Source: Bacillota bacterium (GTDB taxonomy: Bacteria; Bacillota; Clostridia; Oscillospirales; Oscillospiraceae). From it: a stretch of DNA of 7,774 nt. Position 1 is the stretch's first letter, and each line of letters opens with the position of its first letter. Where the stretch lies: positions 1 to 7,774 of the forward strand of contig WQUU01000029.1 in the NCBI GenBank assembly GCA_009781925.1, read 5' to 3'. The notes under the pieces were generated by a model. The model was not told the DNA's origin. It worked only from the letters and a program-made list of their open reading frames with translations, and did no database searches. A program made the position numbers and the translations under genes. Positions 1-5,552 of the stretch are shown in pieces.

Positions 1-2161
1 GGGTACCGAGCACCTGCTCATGGGGATCCTGCGCGAGCCGGACAGCGCCGGAGCCCGGATCATTAGCTCCGCCGGAGCGGATTTGAACAGAGTTTATACC
101 AGCGTCATGGACGTGTTCGGCGCGCCGGGCTACGGTATGCGGGAGAATCCGTCTCCGACGGCCGTGCGGACGCGGACAAAAAATGCCGAGACCAAGACCC
201 TGGATCAGTTCGGGCGCGACCTCACCGAGCTGGCCCGCCAGAATCAGCTGGATCCCGTCATCGGCCGGGAACGGGAGATCCAGCGCGTGATCCAAATCCT
301 CTCCCGGCGCACGAAGAATAACCCCTGCCTCATCGGGGAGCCCGGCGTGGGCAAGACCGCCGTCGCCGAAGGCCTGGCGCAGAAGCTCTCCGCCGGGGAC
401 GCGCCGGAGAATTTGAGAGACAAGCGGATCGTCACCCTCGACCTCTCCGGTATGCTGGCGGGCACCAAATACCGGGGGGATTTTGAGGAGCGCATCAAAT
501 CCGTGCTGAGCGAAGTCAAAAAGGCCGGGGATATTGTGTTGTTCATCGACGAGCTGCACACCATCATCGGCGCGGGCGCGGCGGAGGGGGCCATCGACGC
601 CGCGAATATCATCAAACCCGCCCTGGGGCGCGGGGAGATCCAGGTTATTGGGGCCACCACCCTCGATGAATACCGCAAGTACATCGAAAAGGACGCCGCC
701 CTGGAGCGCAGGTTCCAGCCGGTGAGCGTGGAGGAACCCTCCGAAGAGGAGAGCATCCGCATTCTGAGCGGCCTGCGGGATCGCTACGAGGCCCACCACA
801 AACTCAAAATCACGGACGAGGCCATTGAGGCCGCCGTAAAAATGGCCAGCCGTTACATCAATGACCGCTTTTTGCCGGACAAGGCCATCGACCTCATCGA
901 CGAGGCCGCGTCCCGGGTGCGCATGGAGAGCATGACGGCCCCGGTGGGCTTAAAGGATATCGAGGCGCGGCTCAAAGCGCTCTCCGCCGAGAAGGAGGCG
1001 GCCATTCAGGCCCAGGACTTCGAAGAGGCGGCCAAGCTCCGCGACCGGGAGCGGGAGCAGCGGGAGCTGCTCAATAAGGCCCGGGAGGACTGGGATCAAA
1101 GCCGGAGCGGACACGGCCGCAGCGTGAAGGCAGGGGACATCGCCGCCGTGGTCTCCGGCTGGACGGGCATCCCCGTCACCAATCTGACGGAGACGGAGAC
1201 GGAGCGGCTCCTCAAGATGGAGGAGATTCTGCACCAGCGGGTCATCGGGCAGGACGCGGCGGTCTCCGCCGTGGCCAGGGCAATCCGGCGCGGGCGCGTG
1301 GGGTTAAAAGACCCAAAACGGCCCATCGGCAGCTTTCTGTTTCTGGGCCCCACAGGCGTGGGCAAGACCGAACTCTGCAAGGCCCTGGCGGAGGCCGTCT
1401 TCGGGGACGAGGACGCCATGGTGCGGACGGACATGTCCGAATTTATGGAGCGGCACACGGTCTCCAAGCTCATCGGCTCGCCCCCCGGCTATGTGGGCTA
1501 CGACGAGGGCGGGCAGCTCACCGAAAAAGTCCGACGCAAACCCTATAGCGTGCTCCTTTTTGACGAGATCGAAAAGGCGCACGAGGACGTGTTTAACATC
1601 CTCCTGCAGATCATGGAGGACGGCAGGTTGACGGACGCCCAGGGCCGCAAAGTGGATTTTAAGAACACCATCATTGTCATGACCTCCAATGTGGGCGCGA
1701 AAAACATCACCGAGCGGCAAAAAAAGCTGGGGTTTGCCGGGGCAGGGGATCAGGACAGCGAGGCCGCGGACTACGAGGCCATCCGGGCCCTGGTCATGGC
1801 CGACTTGAAAAAAACCTTCCGGCCCGAGTTTCTAAACCGTGTGGACGAGACCATCGTCTTCCATCAGCTCAGCCGGGAGGACATCCAAAAAATCGCCCGG
1901 AACATGCTGGCGATCGTGTCCGGGCGGGTGAAAACTCTGGGCGTCACGCTCAGGGCGTCCGACGAGGCCGTCGACAAATTGGCCGAGCAGGGTTTTGACC
2001 CGCTCTACGGGGCGCGGCCCCTGCGCCGCACGATTCAGGCGGCCGTCGAGGACAGCGTGGCCGAGCTTTTGCTGGAGGGCAGACTGAAGGCGGGAGATTT
2101 GGCTGAGGCCGCGGTCGAGGACGGGAAGATCGTGATCAGGCAGGTAACAGCGAACAGTTAA
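1..2161 (+). CDS. clpC: ATP-dependent Clp protease ATP-binding subunit ClpC, 5'-truncated by window edge
   Basis: ClpC is a hexameric cytoplasmic AAA+ unfoldase that feeds substrates to the ClpP peptidase, usually with adaptors such as MecA or McsB. The reading frame is already open at base 2, where GTEHLL precedes the Met at base 20. That matches the end of the Clp N-domain (GTEHLLLGLLRE type), so the Met is internal and the true start lies outside; roughly 80-90 residues of the usual ~810 are missing. Domain 1 has Walker A GEPGVGKT (335-358) and Walker B FIDELH (about 541-558). A middle domain with a UVR-like coiled coil (DFEEAAKLRDRE, from 1016) marks ClpC rather than ClpB. Domain 2 has Walker A GPTGVGKT (about 1345-1368), the pore-loop signature GSPPGYVGY (about 1475-1501), Walker B LLFDEIEKAH, and sensor residues in RPEFLNRVDE and YGARPLRR. 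LGF at 1727-1735 fits the ClpP-docking loop. ctsR/mcsA/mcsB would be expected upstream but are not visible. Confidence 0.96.
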   Translation, partial: GTEHLLMGILREPDSAGARIISSAGADLNRVYTSVMDVFGAPGYGMRENPSPTAVRTRTKNAETKTLDQFGRDLTELARQNQLDPVIGREREIQRVIQILSRRTKNNPCLIGEPGVGKTAVAEGLAQKLSAGDAPENLRDKRIVTLDLSGMLAGTKYRGDFEERIKSVLSEVKKAGDIVLFIDELHTIIGAGAAEGAIDAANIIKPALGRGEIQVIGATTLDEYRKYIEKDAALERRFQPVSVEEPSEEESIRILSGLRDRYEAHHKLKITDEAIEAAVKMASRYINDRFLPDKAIDLIDEAASRVRMESMTAPVGLKDIEARLKALSAEKEAAIQAQDFEEAAKLRDREREQRELLNKAREDWDQSRSGHGRSVKAGDIAAVVSGWTGIPVTNLTETETERLLKMEEILHQRVIGQDAAVSAVARAIRRGRVGLKDPKRPIGSFLFLGPTGVGKTELCKALAEAVFGDEDAMVRTDMSEFMERHTVSKLIGSPPGYVGYDEGGQLTEKVRRKPYSVLLFDEIEKAHEDVFNILLQIMEDGRLTDAQGRKVDFKNTIIVMTSNVGAKNITERQKKLGFAGAGDQDSEAADYEAIRALVMADLKKTFRPEFLNRVDETIVFHQLSREDIQKIARNMLAIVSGRVKTLGVTLRASDEAVDKLAEQGFDPLYGARPLRRTIQAAVEDSVAELLLEGRLKAGDLAEAAVEDGKIVIRQVTANS

Positions 2162-2170
2162 CAGTTAACA
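2153..2170. repeat. Short tandem heptamer at the clpC stop codon
   Basis: AACAGTT occurs twice in perfect tandem (2153-2159 and 2160-2166), followed by AACA. The clpC stop codon TAA (2159-2161) lies inside it, so the last two residues of ClpC (Asn-Ser) are encoded by repeat sequence. ACAGCG, just upstream (2147-2152), recurs as GACAGCG just downstream (2174-2180). This could be slipped-strand expansion or the edge of a small dispersed repeat; no function is evident. Confidence 0.5.
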
Positions 2171-2180
2171 ACGGACAGCG

Positions 2181-2214
2181 AAGGGCGCTCCGGAGATGGG
2201 GCGCCCTTGTTTGG
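2181..2214 (+). terminator. Rho-independent terminator of clpC
   Basis: The arms AAGGGCGC (2181-2188) and GCGCCCTT (2201-2208) pair perfectly over 8 bp with a 12-nt loop. A T-rich stretch, TTGTTTGGATTTATT, follows at once. This lies 19 nt after the clpC stop and is oriented to end clpC transcription. The T-rich tract runs into the stop codon of the convergent toxin gene (2217-2219). Read on the minus strand the same hairpin lacks a good T tract, so termination of the toxin transcript here would be weaker. Confidence 0.8.
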
Positions 2215-2216
2215 AT

Positions 2217-2483
2217 TTATTCGCCATAGTGGAACCGGCAGGAGAGGATTTGGATCTCGGTACCTTCAATCCGATAAATTAGCCGGTTTTCGTCGTCGAT
2301 CCTGCGACTCCACCATCCCTGATACTGGTGCTTGAGCGCTTCTGGTTTGCCGATCCCATCATACCCGTTGCGGTCAATATCCAGAATCAATTGGTTGATG
2401 CGTTTGAGCGTCTTTCGATCCTCGGCTTGCCAATAAACATAGTCTTCAAACCCTGTTGCTTTGAAAGCAATTGTCTTATTCAC
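2217..2483 (-). CDS. yoeB: YoeB/Txe-family type II toxin (ribosome-dependent mRNA interferase)
   Basis: An 88-residue protein that aligns by eye along its whole length with E. coli YoeB (84 aa). Shared blocks include DYxYWQ near the N-terminus, GKPEALKH (45-52), WWSRRIDDENRLIY (57-70) and the C-terminal CRFHY (82-86). The residues matching the YoeB active site, Glu46, Arg65, His83 and Tyr84, are all present here as E48, R67, H85 and Y86, so an active toxin is expected. YoeB family members bind the ribosomal A site and cleave mRNA, blocking translation. The start is GTG (2481-2483), 9 nt after GGAGG, inside the 3' end of the antitoxin gene, giving an 8-bp overlap and probable translational coupling. 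The gene is convergent with clpC. The partner is a RelB-type antitoxin, not the YefM/Phd type that accompanies classical YoeB. Confidence 0.92.
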   Translation of the reverse strand: MNKTIAFKATGFEDYVYWQAEDRKTLKRINQLILDIDRNGYDGIGKPEALKHQYQGWWSRRIDDENRLIYRIEGTEIQILSCRFHYGE

Positions 2484-2760
2484 CCACCATTGCCTCCAAT
2501 TCCGCCATTGTCTTTATAATTTTCGGGATATTCGGATTATTCCACTCCGCCAAAGACTTTTCAAGACGCCGCGCGTTAGCGCCATGATAGAAAGGATCGT
2601 CCGGCTCGGCAATTTCAAAGGGGATTTTGCGTTGGTTCAAGACCGCTTTGAAAAACAGATTGACGGCAGTGGAGAGGTTCATTCCGACCGCGCCGCAGAA
2701 ATCCTCCATGCCCCGCTTGACGTCCTCGTCCACACGGACATTGACGGTAGTCTGTGCCAT
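2476..2760 (-). CDS. relB: RelB/DinJ-family type II antitoxin
   Basis: A 94-residue protein. The N-terminal half is the ribbon-helix-helix DNA-binding fold of RelB/DinJ: a beta strand TTVNVRVDEDVK (4-15), then helix, turn and helix through MNLSTAVNLFFKAVLNQRKIPFEI (27-50). The C-terminal half, including DPFYHGANARRLEKSLAEW (55-73), is the charged part that in this family wraps the toxin. It should bind and neutralise the downstream YoeB-like toxin and, alone or with it, repress the shared promoter. The ATG at 2760 has AAGGAG (2774-2769) 8 nt upstream. It is the first gene of the operon, as expected for an antitoxin. Family assignment is firm; that it is a RelB/DinJ type and not the usual YoeB partner (YefM/Phd fold) is clear from the N-terminal sequence. 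DinJ-like naming would serve equally well. Confidence 0.92.
   Translation of the reverse strand: MAQTTVNVRVDEDVKRGMEDFCGAVGMNLSTAVNLFFKAVLNQRKIPFEIAEPDDPFYHGANARRLEKSLAEWNNPNIPKIIKTMAELEAMVGE
2493..2497 (-). promoter_or_regulatory. Ribosome binding site of yoeB, within the antitoxin gene
   Basis: GGAGG on the minus strand lies 9 nt before the GTG at 2483-2481. It supports the GTG start, which gives a protein matching the YoeB N-terminus; no ATG in the toxin frame is as well placed. Because the site is inside the last codons of the antitoxin, toxin translation is likely linked to antitoxin translation. Confidence 0.75.
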
Positions 2761-2780
2761 AAAATCAACTCCTTAGGTTT

Positions 2781-2813
2781 TTGTATACACAGCATAACAT
2801 ATTGTGTGTACAA
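2781..2813. promoter_or_regulatory. Inverted-repeat operator overlapping the toxin-antitoxin promoter
   Basis: The arms TTGTATACACA (2781-2791) and TGTGTGTACAA (2803-2813) are inverted copies matching at 10 of 11 positions, separated by 11 nt, so equivalent points lie about 22 bp apart, two helical turns. The left arm contains the perfect palindrome TGTATACA (2782-2789). The right arm sits in the spacer next to the -35 box and the left arm touches the end of the -10 box. This is what a ribbon-helix-helix antitoxin operator should look like. Binding by the RelB-like protein is inference. Confidence 0.65.
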
Positions 2814-2819
2814 AGTCAA
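2791..2819 (-). promoter_or_regulatory. Promoter of the relB-yoeB operon
   Basis: On the minus strand, TTGACT (2819-2814, one mismatch from TTGACA) is followed by exactly 17 nt and then TATGCT (2796-2791, four of six bases of TATAAT). Transcription would begin near 2784, leaving a short leader with the antitoxin ribosome binding site. The region is markedly AT-rich compared with the surroundings. Confidence 0.7.
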
Positions 2820-2836
2820 TAAAAATCCCCGAAGGC

Positions 2837-2872
2837 CAAGACAGCGGCGTGTCGAGGACGCCGCGCCCTACA
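2837..2872. repeat. GC-rich hairpin element, possible dispersed repeat
   Basis: The arms GCGGCGT (2844-2850) and ACGCCGC (2858-2864) pair perfectly around a 7-nt loop, followed by GCCCTACA. There is no T tract on the plus strand, so this is not a normal terminator. Its form, a GC-rich inverted repeat ending in CCCTACA (TGTAGGG on the other strand), resembles short intergenic repeats I associate with gut Clostridia; that is recollection, not a search. It lies between the divergent promoters of relB-yoeB and gdpP. Confidence 0.45.
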
Positions 2873-2947
2873 GGATGCCCCATGCAGCCGGAAACTCGTC
2901 TCGACCGTTTGTATCTTTTCTACCCCCTTTTCTTTTTTATCTTCTTA

Positions 2948-2956
2948 TGGTATAGT
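2948..2956 (+). promoter_or_regulatory. Extended -10 promoter for the gdpP operon
   Basis: TGG TATAGT gives a TGN extended -10 element with a -10 hexamer one mismatch from TATAAT. A T-rich stretch (2928-2938) lies at the -35 position but has no good TTGACA match, as is common for extended -10 promoters. Transcription would start near 2963, shortly before AAGGGG (2975-2980) and the GTG start of gdpP at 2989. Confidence 0.6.
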
Positions 2957-2988
2957 ACAAGCTATCCAAACAGCAAGGGGGGCGCGGC

Positions 2989-4986
2989 GTGAACAACAAC
3001 AACAAATTCCAGCGGCTCATCGAGCCGAGTATGCGGATGATGCTGATCATCCTCGTGATCTTCGCGGCGGCGGCCCTCTTTTTCGACTACCGCTTGGCAG
3101 CGGTCGAGGCGGGAGTCGTCCTCATTCTCATCGTTTACTCCATCTTCGCCGCCAGGAGGCGGAGAAAACAGCTCACGGAGTATGTGGAGTCCCTGACCTA
3201 TGACGTAGAGAACGCCAGAAACGACACCCTCATGAACTTCCCCCTGCCCATGGTGGCCTTCCGGGTGGAAAATCTGCGGATCATCTGGGGCAACCAGACC
3301 TTCTTCTCCATCTGCGGCGCGAAACCCGCCTCCTTTGAAAAGAGCATGCTCGACTATATCCCGGATTTTTCCGGCAAGTGGCTTTTGGAGGGAAAAGACC
3401 GATACCCCGGCCTCCTGGAGGTCAGGGGGCGGCGCTACCAGGTGCACGGCTGTATCGTACGCACCGACCAGAAGGACGGGGGTAAGGCGGACTTCATGGC
3501 CATTGCCTACTGGGTGGACGTCACGGACTACGAGGACATCCGCCTGGAGCATCTGGCCTCCCGGCCCGTGGTCGCCGTCGTCGTCTGGGACAACTACGAC
3601 GAGCTGCTCAAGAACGTCAGCGACCGGCAGCGCACCGAGCTGCGCGGCGCGGTGGATGAGTTGGTGGAGCAGTTCTGCCAGAGCGCGGAGGGCTTTGTGC
3701 GGCGCTATGACCGCGACCGCTACGTCTTCGTCTTCGAGGAGCGGCGGCTCAAGGCCTATATCGAGCAGAAGTTTTCCCTCATCGACAACGTCCACAAAGT
3801 CACGAGCCCCAGCGGCATCCACGCCACGGTGAGCATCGGCATCGGGCGGGATGGCAAAAGCCTGGAGGAGTCCTTCCAGTTCGCCTCCCTGGCCGTGGAG
3901 ATGGCCCTCTCCCGCGGAGGGGATCAGGCTGTCATCAAAAACCGTTTCAGCTTTGAATTTTTCGGCGGGCGCGGCACGGAGGTGGAGACCCGCACGAAGG
4001 TGAAATCCCGTGTCATGGCCAATGCCCTGGCCGAACTCATCGCGGACGCCTCCCAGGTCTATATTATGGGTCACAAATTCGCCGACCTGGACACCATCGG
4101 CGCGGCGTCCGGCATCTGCTGCATCGCCCGCAAGAAGGGGAAAAAGGCTTATATCGTCGCGGATCTCCAGAATAACGCCGCCGAGCCCCTCATCGCGAAA
4201 CTGCGGCGGGAGGCGGAGTACAAGAATACCTTTGTTTCGGCCCAGGAGGCCCTGTTTTCGGCGGACAGCCGCAGTCTCCTTGTGGTGGTGGACACCAGCC
4301 GCCCCGAACAGGTGGAGAGCGAGAGCCTGCTCCAGGCCCTGACCCGGGTGGCCGTGATTGACCACCACAGGCGCGCGGCCAGCTACATCAAAAACGCGGC
4401 TCTGAACTTCCACGAGCCCTACGCCTCCTCCGTCTGCGAGCTGGTGTCGGAGCTTTTACAGGAGCTGGTGGAACAGGGCGATATCTTCCGGGTCGAGGCG
4501 GAGGCCATGCTGGCCGGTATCTCCCTGGACACGAAAAACTTCACCATCCGCACCGGGGCCCGCACCTTTGACGCCGCGGCCTTTCTGCGCCGCGCTGGGG
4601 CGGACACCTCGGAGGTCAAACGCCTCCTGCAAAACGATCTGGAGAGCACGGTGGCCCGCTACAAGATCCTTCAGCGGGCGAAACTCTACCGGGGTATCGC
4701 CATCGCCGCGCCGGAAGAGCCCCAGCGCCGGGTAGTGGCGGCCCAGGCTGCGGACGAGCTTCTAAACATCTCCGGCGTCCAGGCGTCGATGGTGGTCTTC
4801 CCCACAGAGGACGGCGGCATCAACGTCTCCGCCCGCTCCATCGGGGACGTGAACGTCCAGGTTCTATTGGAGAAGCTGGGCGGCGGAGGCAACGCCTCGG
4901 CCGCCGGGGCCCAGATGGGCGAGCTGGACTTGAAGGAGAGCGTAAACCGGCTTTTGGGCGCGATCGACGAGTATTTTGACGGGTGA
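2989..4986 (+). CDS. gdpP: GdpP-type cyclic-di-AMP phosphodiesterase (PAS / degenerate GGDEF / DHH-DHHA1)
   Basis: A membrane-anchored enzyme that hydrolyses the second messenger c-di-AMP to pApA, controlling potassium/osmotic and cell-wall homeostasis. The 665 residues match the ~659 of B. subtilis GdpP (YybT). Order of parts: two transmembrane helices (about 17-32 and 38-54) followed by a basic RRRRK stop; a PAS-like domain (about 82-180), which binds haem in some relatives; a GGDEF-like domain (about 186-325) in which the signature is degraded to YDRDR (240-244), so it should not make c-di-GMP; a DHH domain with metal ligands in MGHKFADLD (H362, D366, D368), D435 in VVVDTSRP, DHH at 458-460 and D514 in SLDTKNF; then DHHA1 ending with GGGGN (631-635). 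All catalytic residues are intact. The GTG start is supported by AAGGGG 8 nt upstream; no better start is seen. It is first in an operon, 56 nt before rplI. c-di-AMP rather than another dinucleotide as substrate is inferred from the architecture. Confidence 0.95.
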   Translation: MNNNNKFQRLIEPSMRMMLIILVIFAAAALFFDYRLAAVEAGVVLILIVYSIFAARRRRKQLTEYVESLTYDVENARNDTLMNFPLPMVAFRVENLRIIWGNQTFFSICGAKPASFEKSMLDYIPDFSGKWLLEGKDRYPGLLEVRGRRYQVHGCIVRTDQKDGGKADFMAIAYWVDVTDYEDIRLEHLASRPVVAVVVWDNYDELLKNVSDRQRTELRGAVDELVEQFCQSAEGFVRRYDRDRYVFVFEERRLKAYIEQKFSLIDNVHKVTSPSGIHATVSIGIGRDGKSLEESFQFASLAVEMALSRGGDQAVIKNRFSFEFFGGRGTEVETRTKVKSRVMANALAELIADASQVYIMGHKFADLDTIGAASGICCIARKKGKKAYIVADLQNNAAEPLIAKLRREAEYKNTFVSAQEALFSADSRSLLVVVDTSRPEQVESESLLQALTRVAVIDHHRRAASYIKNAALNFHEPYASSVCELVSELLQELVEQGDIFRVEAEAMLAGISLDTKNFTIRTGARTFDAAAFLRRAGADTSEVKRLLQNDLESTVARYKILQRAKLYRGIAIAAPEEPQRRVVAAQAADELLNISGVQASMVVFPTEDGGINVSARSIGDVNVQVLLEKLGGGGNASAAGAQMGELDLKESVNRLLGAIDEYFDG

Positions 4987-5027
4987 GGGTGTTCATTGCC
5001 CTCGATTCTTTCGCAATCCGATACAAA

Positions 5028-5033
5028 AAGGAG
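5028..5033 (+). promoter_or_regulatory. Ribosome binding site fixing the rplI start
   Basis: AAGGAG lies 9 nt before the ATG at 5043. The same frame is open further upstream to a GTG at 4983 that overlaps the gdpP stop, but this site and the conserved L9 N-terminus MKVIFQQDVKGQGKKG place the start at 5043. Confidence 0.85.
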
Positions 5034-5042
5034 CACATTAGC

Positions 5043-5552
5043 ATGAAAGTCATCTTCCAGCAGGACGTCAAGGGCCAGGGGAAAAAGGGCGAGATGAAAG
5101 AGGTCTCCGACGGTTACGCCCGCAACTACCTCCTGCCGCGCAATCTGGTCATTGAGGCCAGCGCGGACAACCTGAACGCCATGAAACTCAAGGAGAAGGC
5201 GAAGCAGAAACAGCTCGCCAGGGAGATCGCCGCGGCGCAGGAGGACGCGAAAAAGCTCGAGAGCGTGCTCCTCAAAATCCCCGCGAAGGCCGGGGCCACC
5301 GGCAGACTCTTTGGCTCCATCACCTCCAAGGAGATCTCCGAGGCGCTTTTGGAACAGGCCGGCCTCACCATTGAGAAGCAGAAGATCGTCCAAGCCGAGC
5401 CCATCAAGGCATTCGGCAGTTTTGAGGTGAAGGTCAAGCTGGGCCATGAGGTCAGCGGGACGATCCACCTGCTGGTGACGGAGGAGCGGCGCCACGCCGC
5501 CGCGGAAGAGAAGCGCGACACGGCCGCCGCGGGAGAGAAGCGCCATGGATGA
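5043..5552 (+). CDS. rplI: 50S ribosomal protein L9 with repeat-containing C-terminal extension
   Basis: L9 binds 23S rRNA near the base of the L1 stalk and helps keep the reading frame. The N-terminal domain carries the family signature: MKVIFQQDVKGQGKKGEMKEVSDGYARNYLLPRN (residues 1-34, Gly- and Lys-rich RNA-binding loop). A long helix follows (about 41-75) and then the C-terminal domain with LFGSIT (89-94) and the closing strand GTIHLLVTEE (139-148). L9 normally ends near residue 148-150. This one runs to 169, adding about 20 residues in which a short Ala-rich/charged motif recurs: EERRHAAA, EEKRDTAAA, GEKRHG. The tail overlaps the first 8 bases of dnaB. It follows gdpP by 56 nt with its own strong ribosome binding site and is probably co-transcribed with it; I see no convincing promoter in that gap. 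Confidence 0.96.
   Translation: MKVIFQQDVKGQGKKGEMKEVSDGYARNYLLPRNLVIEASADNLNAMKLKEKAKQKQLAREIAAAQEDAKKLESVLLKIPAKAGATGRLFGSITSKEISEALLEQAGLTIEKQKIVQAEPIKAFGSFEVKVKLGHEVSGTIHLLVTEERRHAAAEEKRDTAAAGEKRHG
5482..5549 (+). repeat. Degenerate tandem repeat in the 3' end of rplI
   Basis: Two segments, 5496-5516 and 5523-5543, are identical at 20 of 21 bases and spaced 27 bp apart, so in frame. A third, more diverged copy begins at 5482 and is one codon shorter. The encoded units are EERRHAAA, EEKRDTAAA and GEKRHG. The last copy includes GGGAGAG (5531-5537), the likely dnaB ribosome binding site, and the dnaB ATG at 5545. Confidence 0.7.

Noticed and set aside
20..22. ATG at base 20 as the true start of clpC
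   Set aside because: The frame continues upstream to the window edge encoding GTEHLL, a conserved part of the Clp N-domain, so the Met is internal and the gene is cut by the edge.
2844..2864. Rho-independent terminator between the divergent units
   Set aside because: The stem is good but no T tract follows on the plus strand and none directly on the minus strand; divergent genes need no terminator here.
2461..2955. Plus-strand open frame of 164 codons opposite relB and the intergenic region
   Set aside because: It runs antisense to the antitoxin and through the promoter and operator region, with no ribosome binding site noticed and no recognisable protein.
2962..4413. Long open frame on the minus strand (about 480 codons) antisense to gdpP
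   Set aside because: It is the antisense shadow of a GC-rich gene: low-complexity His/Val/Leu/Asp-rich translation, no recognisable domain and no ribosome binding site noticed, while the plus strand encodes a complete GdpP.
4983..5042. Upstream GTG start extending L9 by 20 residues and overlapping the gdpP stop
   Set aside because: The strong AAGGAG before 5043 and the conserved L9 N-terminus beginning MKVIF show that the start is internal to this frame; the extra residues match nothing in L9.
4987..5042. Possible promoter between gdpP and rplI (TTGCCC at 4996 with a weak -10 about 17 nt on)
   Set aside because: The -10 position reads CGATAC, a poor match to TATAAT, and the gap is short; read-through from gdpP is simpler.
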